Origin: Pseudomonas helleri | GTDB taxonomy: Bacteria > Pseudomonadota > Gammaproteobacteria > Pseudomonadales > Pseudomonadaceae | DNA length: 64,000 nucleotides | Direction of reading: 5' to 3' | Assembly (NCBI RefSeq): GCF_001043025.1 | Contig: NZ_JYLD01000011.1 | Coordinates: forward strand, 155,407-219,406 | In this document: positions 42,800 through 51,927 of the stretch, piece by piece | How the letters are laid out: each line of letters begins with the position of its first letter | Numbering within the stretch: position 1 is the first letter of the stretch | Translations under genes and position numbers: made by a program | The notes under the pieces: generated by a model | The model's input: only the letters and a program-made list of their open reading frames with translations | The model's database searches: none | What the model was told of the DNA's origin: nothing

Positions 42800-43845
42800 G
42801 GTTTTTTACCGTACTGCTGGCCGGTGCTCCAATCGACCAGCAGGCTGTAAGCAATCGCCAGCAAGGTCGGCCCGATAAACAGGCCAATAAAGCCGAAAGC
42901 AATCAACCCGCCAAACACCCCCAGCAATACTATCACCAGCGGCAAGTTGCCGCCCCGGCTGATCAGGTAGGGTTTGAGCACGTTGTCGACACCGCTGATG
43001 ATCAGCGTGCCCCAGATGCCCAGGAAAATCGCCATGCCATACTCGCCTTTCCAGGCCAGCCAGGCGGTGGCCGGGATCCAGACCAAGGGCGGGCCCATGG
43101 GGATCAGGCTAAGCAGGAAGGTGGCCAAACCGAGCACCAGCGCCCCCGGCACACCGGCGATCAAAAAGCCGATCAGCGCCAGCAAGGCCTGGGCTGCTGC
43201 CGTACCAATCACCCCGTTAACCACCCGCTGCACGGTGCCTGCCACCAATTCCTGATAGTAATCTGCGCGCTCGCCGATCAGCCGCACCAGCAGGCTATGG
43301 ACGAACATCGCCAGGCGCGGGCCGTCCCGGTAGAAAAAGAACACGAAGACAATGCTCAGGGTCAGCTCAAGAATCCCGCCGCCGATTTGCGCACTGCGCG
43401 CCAGCAGCCAGTTACCCACCTGCCCCAGGTAAGGTTTGACCGCCACGATCATGGCCGCGCCTTGCTGATCGATGGTGTTCCACATGCCGACCAGCCGCTC
43501 ACCGACCAGCGGAATGCCAGCAAGCCAGGTCGGCGCTTCGGGCAAGCCTTCAAGCTGTACATCTTTGACAAAGGTGGTGGCGTCACGCACGTGGTCTGCC
43601 AGGTTAAAGCCCAGCCACACCAGCGGCCCGGCCACCAGCAGCATCCAGCCAACGGTCAGGATGCTGGCGGCCAATGTCTCGCGACCGTTGAGCCAGCGCG
43701 TTAAGAGACGCATCAAGGGCCAACTGGCGAATGCCAGCACCGCCCCCCAGAACAAAGCCGACCAAAACGGTGCCATCACCCACAGGCTGGCGCCGAACAG
43801 CACCACGAGCAGGATCTGCACCAACAGGCGATCGTTATTGAGCAT
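42796..43845 (-). CDS. AI-2E family transporter (YdiK-like)
   Basis: The 349-residue protein has about eight membrane helices with the family pattern, a long amphipathic stretch at 75-125 (NLADHVRDATTFVKDVQLEG) and FLLSLIPMGPPLVWIPA near 237. PerM/YdiK/TqsA proteins export or move small molecules such as autoinducer-2; the cargo here is not known. Its stop overlaps that of the convergent methyltransferase gene by four bases (42796-42799). Confidence 0.82.
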   Translation of the reverse strand: MLNNDRLLVQILLVVLFGASLWVMAPFWSALFWGAVLAFASWPLMRLLTRWLNGRETLAASILTVGWMLLVAGPLVWLGFNLADHVRDATTFVKDVQLEGLPEAPTWLAGIPLVGERLVGMWNTIDQQGAAMIVAVKPYLGQVGNWLLARSAQIGGGILELTLSIVFVFFFYRDGPRLAMFVHSLLVRLIGERADYYQELVAGTVQRVVNGVIGTAAAQALLALIGFLIAGVPGALVLGLATFLLSLIPMGPPLVWIPATAWLAWKGEYGMAIFLGIWGTLIISGVDNVLKPYLISRGGNLPLVIVLLGVFGGLIAFGFIGLFIGPTLLAIAYSLLVDWSTGQQYGKKP

Positions 43846-43918
43846 GTAGGTTCCGCAGACAATTGAGGTTTCGAATAGAAGCGACGACTACCAGAGTGTA
43901 GCCGCCGTTTTGCAGGGT

Positions 43919-44737
43919 TTAGCGCAACAACTCCAGATGCAGGCCCTTGGCCGGTTTGGTCCCCAGGTCCATGCGAGCGGCGCGCACACCGCCTTTGATC
44001 AAGGCATCACGCCAGGCCGCTGCCTGGGTGCCGGTCAAACTGACCCGGGAGGTGACATCAAGGTTCAATGCCCGGGCGATCAGGGTGACCCATTGTGCGT
44101 CCGGCTCACCGGTCAGTTTCGGGAAGTCCAGCTCGCCTGTGCTTTTCAACTGGCGTTGCAAGGTCGCTGAGGTGGGCAGCAGGTCGCCAAGATCGGCGCT
44201 GGCCTGGAGTTGCTCGACGTGCAGATAAGCTTTGCGCCCACCCCGATTGATGCCATACAAGGCGACCAGCTGATTCTGCTCTGGCGCAGCCCGGCGCATC
44301 AACAAGTAGGACTGCTGATCATCCGCCCCCACGAGTTTGGAGTTGCCAAACACTTCATTGGCCCACAGGCTGCTTTCACCGCAATCGCGGCCCTGACACC
44401 AGAACAGCAGCTCGGCGCCTTCTTTTTGCAAGGCTTCACGGGCTGCCGTAAAGGCTTCAGAGCCCGTATGCTCGGCGGGCAGTTCGTACGTCACGGCGGT
44501 GGTTTGACCACGGCTGTTGACCTGCCCTTCAAACCGCAGGCGGCCACTGATTTTGCGAATTGAGCCCATGGGGTAAATGCGTTCGATGTCGGGCTTTACG
44601 CTGTAATCGACAATTTGCGCGTCGGCCAGCCGGGGCAGACCTTGCAGGTCTTGGCTGCCTGGCACATCCGCAGCCGATGCCCAGGTACTCAGGCAACTCA
44701 GGCCCAGCGCCCAGATAAAACGAGTGGGTATGTTCAT
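43919..44737 (-). CDS. DUF4892-domain exported protein
   Basis: The 272-residue protein has a signal peptide (IWALGLSCLSTWASA, cleavage after about Ala22) and a DUF4892 domain. Markers are MGSIRKISGRLRFEGQVNSR (about 56-75) and LLFWCQGRDCGESSLWANEVF (about 108-128) with a Cys pair. It is periplasmic and its function is unknown. ATG 44737 is chosen because it opens the signal peptide; the longer frame has no site. It follows the first alpha/beta hydrolase gene by 112 bases. Confidence 0.78.
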   Translation of the reverse strand: MNIPTRFIWALGLSCLSTWASAADVPGSQDLQGLPRLADAQIVDYSVKPDIERIYPMGSIRKISGRLRFEGQVNSRGQTTAVTYELPAEHTGSEAFTAAREALQKEGAELLFWCQGRDCGESSLWANEVFGNSKLVGADDQQSYLLMRRAAPEQNQLVALYGINRGGRKAYLHVEQLQASADLGDLLPTSATLQRQLKSTGELDFPKLTGEPDAQWVTLIARALNLDVTSRVSLTGTQAAAWRDALIKGGVRAARMDLGTKPAKGLHLELLR

Positions 44738-44849
44738 CGGCGTCTCACGGTTGAGAGCGGATGGCCTTTGCAGGGCGCAGCGGTGTAGTGATCCATGATG
44801 GTTGTCTCCCCTTTCAAGCCGCCAAGCCTCGACAGTTGGCCTGCGCAAG

Positions 44850-45704
44850 TCAAGGAGTGACGAAGAACCGATTGAAACAGTCTGCAACAAGGGTTGCTCC
44901 AGCCTCGTCATTCAGGTGCAAATGATGACCGCCGGCTAACCGTTCCAAGGTAAAGGGTAGACGATCCAACAGCTCAGGGTGGCTGGCCAGCATGCCCTCT
45001 TCGGCCACCACCAGCATGGTCGGGCACGTGACCCGGCGCACGAACGACATGGCCTGCGCATCGGTCAGTCGAAGCGGTGACGGCAACGTCAAGCGGCTGT
45101 CACTGCGCCAGCTGTAGCCTCCAGGCACGGGCATCAAGCCACGCTGGGCAAGCAGTTCGGCCGCTTCGCGACTGACAGCCACCATGCCCTTCATGCGCGC
45201 TTCAATGGCTCGATCAAGGGTGGGGTGTACCGATTTGCGCTTGTGCCCATGGGCCAGCTGCGCCTCAAGGGCCTTGCCCATGTTCTCGGCCGCGTCAATG
45301 TCGGGGCCGCTGCGCAGGACGATGCCGTCGATCAAGGCCAACCGGGTGACCCGCTCGGGGAACGAGCCCGCGATGATCACCGAGACAATCGCGCCCAGCG
45401 AATGCCCCAACAGGGCAAACTGCTTCCAGCCCAGTTGCTCGGCGACACACAGCACGTCAAACGCGTAATCGGCCAACGCATAACCCGCCCCACGCGGGCG
45501 GTGATCCGAGTGGCCATGACCGGCGAAATCCACTGCCACGATACGCAAGCCTGAGAGTTTGGGCGCCAGCCGGGCAAAGCTGTTGGCGTTGTCCAGCCAG
45601 CCATGCAGGGCGATGACCGGCAGACCGTCTTGCGGGCCAAAAATATGCGCTGCCAGTTCGATATGCGGCAGGCTCAGACGGATTTCTTCAACCACAGGGC
45701 TCAT
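44850..45704 (-). CDS. Alpha/beta hydrolase
   Basis: The 284-residue protein has the HGWLDNANSF oxyanion loop (34-43), the nucleophile Ser102 in GHSLGA and a C-terminal His in GGHHLHLN (about 258-265). It should be a cytoplasmic esterase, lipase or dehalogenase-like enzyme. The second hydrolase gene ends 12 bases after this gene's start on the same strand, so both are probably co-transcribed. In P. aeruginosa PA1621 and PA1622 I recall a similar hydrolase pair in this neighbourhood. Confidence 0.85.
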   Translation of the reverse strand: MSPVVEEIRLSLPHIELAAHIFGPQDGLPVIALHGWLDNANSFARLAPKLSGLRIVAVDFAGHGHSDHRPRGAGYALADYAFDVLCVAEQLGWKQFALLGHSLGAIVSVIIAGSFPERVTRLALIDGIVLRSGPDIDAAENMGKALEAQLAHGHKRKSVHPTLDRAIEARMKGMVAVSREAAELLAQRGLMPVPGGYSWRSDSRLTLPSPLRLTDAQAMSFVRRVTCPTMLVVAEEGMLASHPELLDRLPFTLERLAGGHHLHLNDEAGATLVADCFNRFFVTP

Positions 45705-45716
45705 GCAGGGTGCTCT

Positions 45717-46517
45717 TTAGAGGCCGGGTTGACGCAGTTCCCAGCGGGCAAAAATGTGTTTGAGCAGGTGGGCGGTTTCTTGCGGTTGCTCCAGCGGGAA
45801 CATGTGCCCGCCCGGCACGCTCAGCGACTCACCGAGGGGCAAACGCGCCACGGCGCGGGCATGATGGCGCATGACCACGCGGCTGTCTTGCCCGCGCACC
45901 ACGGTTAAAGGCACCTGCAATTGCAGGATACGTCCGGGACTGGTGTGGGGAACACCGCGGTAGATGTTGATTTCAGTGGCCGGATCAAAGCTCAGGCGCA
46001 AGCGGTCATCAACGGCTTGCAGGCCATGCTCGAGGTAGGCATCAAAACAATCGGGATCGAAGCTGCGAAACAATGCCTTGCCCGCGAAGTATTCCCGTGC
46101 AGCTGCGCGGTCAGCAAACTCTTCACGGCGCCCCAGGGTACGACCTGCCGGGGTGAGGCGGTCGATGAAACCAAAACGCTTGGCGGCACGAATCATCCAT
46201 TGATCGGCCACTGTCAGCACCGGGGAATCCAGCATGACCACGCCTTTGTACAAATGCGGGCAGCGTAACGCGGCGTGCAGGTGCAACATGCCGCCCAGCG
46301 AATGGCCGACGCCGAGCACCGGTTCGTCTTGTTGTTGCAGGTGATAAATCAGCTCATCGACCAGATTGCGCCAATTATTGTCCACCGGGAACCGCGGGTC
46401 GTGCCCGTGCTGCGGCAAACGCGCAACGCTGAAGTCCGGCGCCAGGGCGTCAAACAATTTGCCGTAGGTGCCTGAGGGGAATCCATTGGCATGGGCGAAG
46501 AAAATCTGCCGAGACAT
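45717..46517 (-). CDS. Alpha/beta hydrolase
   Basis: The 266-residue protein opens FFAHANGFPSGTY, an HxNG-type oxyanion loop, and has the nucleophile Ser73 in GHSLGG and a C-terminal VPGGHMFPLEQP (about 238-249) with the catalytic His. It is of the MhpC-like group and not the same subgroup as the neighbouring hydrolase. Substrate unknown. The gene is first in the two-gene unit with the other hydrolase. Confidence 0.85.
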   Translation of the reverse strand: MSRQIFFAHANGFPSGTYGKLFDALAPDFSVARLPQHGHDPRFPVDNNWRNLVDELIYHLQQQDEPVLGVGHSLGGMLHLHAALRCPHLYKGVVMLDSPVLTVADQWMIRAAKRFGFIDRLTPAGRTLGRREEFADRAAAREYFAGKALFRSFDPDCFDAYLEHGLQAVDDRLRLSFDPATEINIYRGVPHTSPGRILQLQVPLTVVRGQDSRVVMRHHARAVARLPLGESLSVPGGHMFPLEQPQETAHLLKHIFARWELRQPGL

Positions 46518-46626
46518 ACAAGGCGTCCATACATAGGAAGTACGCCTTATTGTCTGTAGGAATATTCCTCACAACAACGACTGTATGCGCCATGAAAGGC
46601 GACACAACGGCCATTACTGTGCCGAA

Positions 46627-47070
46627 TCAGCGCGCTGGAGGTGTTTCGCCCAGCGGGACGACGGCGATGGTCAGTCGCGAAATGCAGTTGAGTTTGCCGT
46701 TGTCGTCGGTCAGGCGAATGTCCCAGACGTGGGTGGTGCGCCCCATATGAACCGGCTTTGCCACCGCACTCACCCGCCCGCTACGCACGCCGCGCAGGTG
46801 GTTGGCGTTGACCTCCAGACCTACGCAATAGAACTTTTTGGTGTCTATGCACAGGTAGCTGGCCATCGAACCGAGGGTTTCGGCCAGGACCACCGAAGCC
46901 CCGCCATGCAACAAGCCGAACGGTTGATGAGTGCGGTGATCCACCACCATGCTCGCGGTGATCGACTGGTCATCGTAGGCATCAAAGGTAATGTCGAGCA
47001 CGTCGCAGATGGTGTTTTTACGCATCTCGTTGAGGTGCGCGAGGTCCGGCTGGGTGGTCCACAAACTCAT
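46627..47070 (-). CDS. Hotdog-fold thioesterase (EntH/MenI-like)
   Basis: The 147-residue protein has the hotdog pattern with the central helix sequence FGLLHGGASVVLAETLGS (about 51-68), where Glu64 is the likely catalytic residue. It would hydrolyse acyl- or aryl-CoA thioesters, as MenI and EntH do. It stands alone between the hydrolases and the sixA group. As I recall, PA1618 has the same position and family. Confidence 0.85.
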   Translation of the reverse strand: MSLWTTQPDLAHLNEMRKNTICDVLDITFDAYDDQSITASMVVDHRTHQPFGLLHGGASVVLAETLGSMASYLCIDTKKFYCVGLEVNANHLRGVRSGRVSAVAKPVHMGRTTHVWDIRLTDDNGKLNCISRLTIAVVPLGETPPAR

Positions 47071-47191
47071 GGGTCATTCCTTGCTCTGTGAGTGATGGCT
47101 GTCATTTTGTCGTAGGATTTTTCGACAACCTGAGCCCAACTATCTTTCACACAGACCTGATTCTGCAACTGTTGCTACAACGGGTGTTTGC

Positions 47192-47644
47192 CTACCGGGG
47201 GTTATGCACACTCAGCAAGGTCATGCTGCCGGCCAGCGGCCACTCCCCTTCGAGCTCCGCCAGGCTGGCGGTGTGCATCGGCTGCGGCTGACGCACATGA
47301 CCGTGCTGCAACAGGCTGATCAGCTCACCCACGAAAGGCTGATGGCTGACCAACAATACATTGCCACTGTCTGGCAGCTTGCTGGCGGCGAACTTGGGCT
47401 CGCTTTCTGGGGTCAGCCACGGCACGGTGATGAACTCACCGGTAAACCCCAGGGCCTCGCGCACCAACTCAGCGGTTTGCTGAGCCCGTACGTACGGGCT
47501 GACCAAAATGCGCTCCAGGGGTTTGCCGATCAAGTGTGCGGCGCTGTAGAGCACTTGATCACGACCATGGGCGGTGAGTTCGCGTTCGGCATCACGTCGG
47601 GCGTGAGGCTGAGCTTCGCCGTGACGCAAAATCCACAGCTTCAT
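47192..47644 (-). CDS. sixA: Phosphohistidine phosphatase SixA
   Basis: The 150-residue protein begins with the RHG catalytic motif (WILRHGEAQP; His8 takes the phosphoryl group). It contains SPYVRAQQTAELV (49-61) and a second His in LLVSHQPFVGE. SixA removes phosphate from histidine phosphotransfer proteins, including PTS-type NPr. It overlaps the upstream DUF4389 gene by four bases, so the two are translationally coupled. Confidence 0.88.
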   Translation of the reverse strand: MKLWILRHGEAQPHARRDAERELTAHGRDQVLYSAAHLIGKPLERILVSPYVRAQQTAELVREALGFTGEFITVPWLTPESEPKFAASKLPDSGNVLLVSHQPFVGELISLLQHGHVRQPQPMHTASLAELEGEWPLAGSMTLLSVHNPR

Positions 47645-47973
47645 GGCTTGGTCTCGGTGCCGTTCGAAGGGGCGACGTAAGGGGCTTCACCTTCTGGCGC
47701 ACGCGGTGCTGGCCAGTCAGCAAAAGGCCAAGGCTTTTGCTCGGTGTGAAAACTGCCAAAGCGCCCGATCTGGGCAAGATAAAGGCTCAGGCTGTCACCA
47801 AAGTTCATCAGACAGCCATTGGGGGCGCCGTAGACCAGGCGATAAATCAATTGCACCAGCACCAGGCCGCCGAGCACCAATTGCGCGACTTGCCAGACCA
47901 ATAGAAAAACCAGCATCCACAGCACGCGTATCACGATGGATTCGTACTTGGGGGCGTTATTGCTGTCACTCAT
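47641..47973 (-). CDS. DUF4389-family membrane protein
   Basis: The 110-residue protein has one long hydrophobic hairpin (VIRVLWMLVFLLVWQVAQLVLG followed by VLVQLIYRLVYG, about 14-47) and a polar Pro-rich C-terminus. The pattern, with GCLMNFGDSLSLYLAQIGRF, is that of DUF4389 (PF14333). Function is unknown. It lies between gpsA and sixA and overlaps the latter. Confidence 0.75.
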   Translation of the reverse strand: MSDSNNAPKYESIVIRVLWMLVFLLVWQVAQLVLGGLVLVQLIYRLVYGAPNGCLMNFGDSLSLYLAQIGRFGSFHTEQKPWPFADWPAPRAPEGEAPYVAPSNGTETKP

Positions 47974-47991
47974 GTGCTGCTCCTGTGCTGA

Positions 47992-49017
47992 TCAGTTGAA
48001 ACCACTGGTGGAGATAAAGTCGACATCGGTCTTGGGTTCTGCGCGCATCAACAGTTCGATCACTTGGTTGAGCGTACGGCCTTCAAACAGAATGGCATGC
48101 AGCCCGGCCACCAACGGCATGTAAACGTTCAGTTCCTGCGCTTTGGCCTTGAGCACCTTGAGGGTATTCACGCCCTCGGCCACTTCGCCCAAACGGGCGA
48201 CCGCGTCTTCCAGGCTCAGCCCCTGCCCCAACGCATACCCGACCTGATAGTTGCGGCTTTTGGGCGATGAACAGGTCACGATCAAATCGCCTACACCCGC
48301 CAAGCCGAGAAAAGTCATCGGATTAGCGCCTTGGCTGACAGCAAAACGAGTCATTTCTGCCAAAGCACGGGTAATCAACATACTTTTGGTGTTTTCCCCC
48401 ATGCCCAGCGCCACCGCCATGCCGGCGATGATGGCGTAGACGTTTTTCAACGCCCCGCCCAGCTCTACACCGAAGCGGTCGGCGCTGGCATAGACGCGGA
48501 AGGTACGCCCGTGCAAGGCGCTCTGCACCTGGGTGCAGAGTGCTTCATCAGCGCTGGCCACCACGGTGGCGGTCAATGCATGTTCTGCCACTTCACGGGC
48601 CAGGTTGGGGCCGGACAACACGCCGATGCGGGCTTGAGGGGCGATCTCTTCGAGGATTTCGCTCATCAGTTTAAAACTGTGGGCTTCGATGCCCTTGGTC
48701 AGGCTGACCAGCATTTTGCCGCTCAAACGCTCGGCGTGGGGCGCCAGCACGCTGCGCAACGCGCTGGAAGGAAGCGCCACAAAGCACAATTGGCAGCTCT
48801 GCAGCGTGGCTTGCAGGTCGGTGACCGGCTCGACACCCGGGTGAATTTTGATGCCTTTGAGGTAGCGCGGGTTTTCTCGATTGAGGCGCATCGCCTCGGC
48901 TTGCTCGGGGTCGCGCATCCACTGGTGCACACGGTGACCGTTTTCTGCCAGCAAGTTGGCCACGGCGGTGCCAAAACTACCGCCTCCCAAGACCGCAATA
49001 GCGTGCTGTTCAGTCAT
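47992..49017 (-). CDS. gpsA: Glycerol-3-phosphate dehydrogenase [NAD(P)+]
   Basis: The 341-residue protein has the dinucleotide fold GGGSFGTAVANLLAENGH (11-28) and the conserved SLTKGIE, SGPNLAREVA and GALKNVYAIIAG blocks. It reduces dihydroxyacetone phosphate to sn-glycerol 3-phosphate in the cytoplasm, the first step of phospholipid synthesis. ATG 49017 has GGGA upstream and gives the normal family length. It is the first gene of a three-gene unit with the DUF4389 gene and sixA. Confidence 0.93.
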   Translation of the reverse strand: MTEQHAIAVLGGGSFGTAVANLLAENGHRVHQWMRDPEQAEAMRLNRENPRYLKGIKIHPGVEPVTDLQATLQSCQLCFVALPSSALRSVLAPHAERLSGKMLVSLTKGIEAHSFKLMSEILEEIAPQARIGVLSGPNLAREVAEHALTATVVASADEALCTQVQSALHGRTFRVYASADRFGVELGGALKNVYAIIAGMAVALGMGENTKSMLITRALAEMTRFAVSQGANPMTFLGLAGVGDLIVTCSSPKSRNYQVGYALGQGLSLEDAVARLGEVAEGVNTLKVLKAKAQELNVYMPLVAGLHAILFEGRTLNQVIELLMRAEPKTDVDFISTSGFN

Positions 49018-49176
49018 ATGCAATCCCGTCTTCCATCTAACAGTGGCAATGCTCGCATTATACGGGCCGCCAGCCCTGCGACCAGCCCCATAGCGCATCG
49101 CTCTGGCGCCGTTGCTTTGAAGCGCACCCTGCCCGTCGTTTTGACCACTTAAAGCCCGATAAATAGGCGGCCCTGA

Positions 49177-49193
49177 CTGTCAAAGTGTGACAG
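49177..49193. promoter_or_regulatory. Perfect inverted repeat between gpsA and the kinase gene
   Basis: CTGTCAAAGTGTGACAG is a 6-bp perfect dyad with a 5-base spacer, 61 bases before the kinase ATG. It has the shape of a dimeric regulator site. No known regulator was matched. Confidence 0.45.
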
Positions 49194-49253
49194 CTCAGTT
49201 ACCATGCCGCTCTGAAGGTCGCTGAGAAGCACAACTGAAGGGATTCATCATTC

Positions 49254-51152
49254 ATGACGACACGTAGTCGCTGGGATATTCACACCCGCACGCAGATGAT
49301 GAGTCTGGGCCCAGCTTTATTGATCACCCTGCTGCTGATCAGTTTTTTCACCTGTGTACGGATCCAGGACTTGCGCCAGGAGCTGAACTACACCGGTCAG
49401 TTGATTGCCAACCAATTGGCCCCGGCCAGTGAATATGGGGTCATTACCGGTAATGCGGTGATCCTGCAAAGCCTGATTACCGCCTCGCTGAACACCCCCC
49501 ACGTTGAGTTTGTGCAGATCCAGGACAGTGCCGGCAAGACGCTGGCTCGCGCTGAAAAAGCGGCGTTTTCCCCATCACAAGGGGCCAAATTTGAGGTTTT
49601 TCAGGCGCCAGTGCGCTGGCAGAGAGGCCACTCAGGCGATGTGTTTTTACGCAACAACCTGCAAGCCTCTGCGCCAGAAGAGGATTACCTGGGCCGCGTG
49701 CTGGTGGGTATGTCCAACGATGCATTCAGCAAGCGCCAACAAGAGATCCTGCTCAAAGCGGTGATTCTTGCGCTCTTTGCCCTGGGTTTTACCTTCCTCT
49801 TGGCACGGCGCCTGGCGGCGAACCTGTCCAAGCCCATCAGCGACATGAGCAAAACCGTCAAGGCCATCCAGCACGGTGATTACAAGGCTCCCCTGCCGGT
49901 GGTTGACGATGGCGAACTGGGCAGCCTGGCCCAACACATCAATAATCTGGCCTCGGGCCTTGAACAGGCCAGCCGTGAGCAGCAGACGGCTATAACGCAA
50001 TTGACTCAGGCGCGCGAAGAAGCCGAGAGCGCCAACCGCGCTAAAACTGAATTTTTGGCGATGATGAGCCATGAGTTGCGCACGCCCATGAATGGCGTGC
50101 TGGGAATGCTGCAACTGCTCGAAACCACCGAGATGACTGAAGAGCAAAAGGAGTACGCAGACCTTGCCTCGGCGTCTACTGAGCACTTGTTGAAGGTGAT
50201 CAATGACATTCTCGACTTCTCGAGGATCGAACGCTCGACGCTGGAACTTGAGCACATTGCGTTCAACTTACTGGATTTGATCGATAACTGCGCACAAACG
50301 TTCCAGTTCAGTGCAGGCCAGCGGGGTTTGCTGCTGCAACTGACACTGCCTGAGGGCTTGTCGGCCTTGCACGTCCTGGGCGATCCGACCCGGATACGGC
50401 AAATTCTGGTCAACCTGATTGGCAATGCATTGAAATTTACCGAGCGCGGCAACGTCAGCATTGAAGCTAAATGGCAGCCGCTGGATCACCAGTTGATTTG
50501 GTTTACTTGCACAGTGCGCGACAGCGGCATCGGGATCAGCAACGAAAAACTTGAATCCATGTTTGACGCCTTCCAGCAAGCGGACAGTTCGATATCCCGG
50601 CGTTATGGTGGCACCGGCCTGGGCCTGCCCATCGCTCGCACGCTGGCTGAGCGCATGGGCGGTACGTTGCGCGCCAAGAGTGAGGAAGGCCAAGGTTCAG
50701 TGTTCACCCTGGAAATTCCGCTGGAGCTGCACCAACCCGTGACCCTGAGCCAACCGCCGGCGCTGGCTGCACAACCGCCCATGGGCCACGGCGGCAAAGT
50801 GCTGTTGGTGGAGGATAATCCGGTCAATCAGACGGTCATCGAAGCCACCCTGCGAAGCCTTGGCTACGAAGTGTGCGTGGTCAGTGATGGCGCACAAGCC
50901 ATTCACCAGGCCAATACCGAAGACTATGTGGCGATTTTGATGGACTGCCGTCTTCCCATCATTGATGGCTATGAGGCCACCCGGCAAATTCGCCAATTGG
51001 CAGGCTGCAGGACGGTGCCCATTATCGCGTTGACCGCCAACGCCTTACAGGGAGACAGGGAAAACTGCCTGCAAGCCGGTATGAACGATTACCTTGCAAA
51101 GCCGTTCAAACGAACCGATCTGGAACAAATTCTGCAGTGCTGGGTCCAGTAA
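49254..51152 (+). CDS. Hybrid sensor histidine kinase (PA1611-like)
   Basis: The 632-residue protein has two membrane helices (about 16-36 and 167-190) around a periplasmic sensor part, and a HAMP linker. The dimerisation domain has His273 (MMSHELRTPMNG) and is followed by an ATPase domain (LVNLIGNALKFTERG, about 384). A receiver domain ends the protein, with Asp564 (ILMDCRLP). It lacks an Hpt domain. The gene precedes fabAB as PA1611 does in P. aeruginosa, where that kinase binds RetS and so affects the Gac/Rsm switch. Whether it does so here is inference. Confidence 0.88.
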   Translation: MTTRSRWDIHTRTQMMSLGPALLITLLLISFFTCVRIQDLRQELNYTGQLIANQLAPASEYGVITGNAVILQSLITASLNTPHVEFVQIQDSAGKTLARAEKAAFSPSQGAKFEVFQAPVRWQRGHSGDVFLRNNLQASAPEEDYLGRVLVGMSNDAFSKRQQEILLKAVILALFALGFTFLLARRLAANLSKPISDMSKTVKAIQHGDYKAPLPVVDDGELGSLAQHINNLASGLEQASREQQTAITQLTQAREEAESANRAKTEFLAMMSHELRTPMNGVLGMLQLLETTEMTEEQKEYADLASASTEHLLKVINDILDFSRIERSTLELEHIAFNLLDLIDNCAQTFQFSAGQRGLLLQLTLPEGLSALHVLGDPTRIRQILVNLIGNALKFTERGNVSIEAKWQPLDHQLIWFTCTVRDSGIGISNEKLESMFDAFQQADSSISRRYGGTGLGLPIARTLAERMGGTLRAKSEEGQGSVFTLEIPLELHQPVTLSQPPALAAQPPMGHGGKVLLVEDNPVNQTVIEATLRSLGYEVCVVSDGAQAIHQANTEDYVAILMDCRLPIIDGYEATRQIRQLAGCRTVPIIALTANALQGDRENCLQAGMNDYLAKPFKRTDLEQILQCWVQ

Positions 51153-51253
51153 CTTGTGGCTAAAGAGCCACCTGCGACTGGCGTAAAATGCAAAAGTGCG
51201 GCAGTCTTAGGCACCCGAATGGGCCCCTGAACCGGCCCGATTTAAATTTTCAG

Positions 51254-51267
51254 TGCACAAGTGTACA
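51254..51267 (+). promoter_or_regulatory. Candidate DesT/FabR-type operator of fabAB
   Basis: TGCACAAGTGTACA is a partial dyad of the form TGnACAnnTGTnCA. DesT and FabR sites, which tune unsaturated fatty acid synthesis, have similar palindromes upstream of fabA or fabB. It lies 134 bases before the fabA start. Confidence 0.4.
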
Positions 51268-51400
51268 TTCCTGTCCTTTGCGCTGTGACTTTCACTACAA
51301 CGCAATAGTCTATGTGTAGGCTGGCGAACTGAGGCAACATGTTTCGGTTGGTCGGGAAGATTTGCCCCACCCTGCCGCATGGGATTATTGAGGAGCTCGC

Positions 51401-51916
51401 ATGACCAAACAAAACGCCTTTACTCGGGAAGATCTGCTGCGCTGTAGCCGCGGCGAACTGTTCGGCCCAGGTAACGCGCAACTGCCCGCCCCTAACATGC
51501 TGATGGTGGATCGCATTACCCATATCAGTGAAGAAGGCGGCAAGTACGGCAAAGGTGAATTGGTCGCCGAGCTGGATATCACTCCAGACCTGTGGTTTTT
51601 TGCCTGCCACTTTGAAGGCGATCCGGTGATGCCGGGCTGCCTGGGCCTCGACGCCATGTGGCAGCTGGTTGGCTTTTACCTGGGCTGGCAGGGTTTGCCG
51701 GGCCGCGGTCGTGCCCTGGGTTCGGGCGAAGTGAAGTTCTTTGGCCAGGTTTTGCCGACCGCCAAGAAAGTCACCTACAACATTCACATTAAACGCGTCC
51801 TCAAGGGCAAGCTGAACCTGGCCATTGCCGATGGTTCGGTGACTGTCGACGGTCGCGAGATTTATACCGCTGAAGGCCTCCGGGTCGGCGTGTTCACTTC
51901 AACTGACAACTTTTAA
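51401..51916 (+). CDS. fabA: 3-hydroxydecanoyl-ACP dehydratase/isomerase
   Basis: The 171-residue protein matches E. coli FabA in length and in its catalytic residues, His70 (ACHFEGDPVMPGC) and Asp84 (LGLDAMW). It dehydrates 3-hydroxydecanoyl-ACP and isomerises the product to the cis-3 form, the branch point to unsaturated fatty acids. GAGGAGCTCGC lies upstream of the ATG. It is followed by fabB after 11 bases in one operon. Confidence 0.97.
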   Translation: MTKQNAFTREDLLRCSRGELFGPGNAQLPAPNMLMVDRITHISEEGGKYGKGELVAELDITPDLWFFACHFEGDPVMPGCLGLDAMWQLVGFYLGWQGLPGRGRALGSGEVKFFGQVLPTAKKVTYNIHIKRVLKGKLNLAIADGSVTVDGREIYTAEGLRVGVFTSTDNF

Positions 51917-51927
51917 GGGTTATCCGC

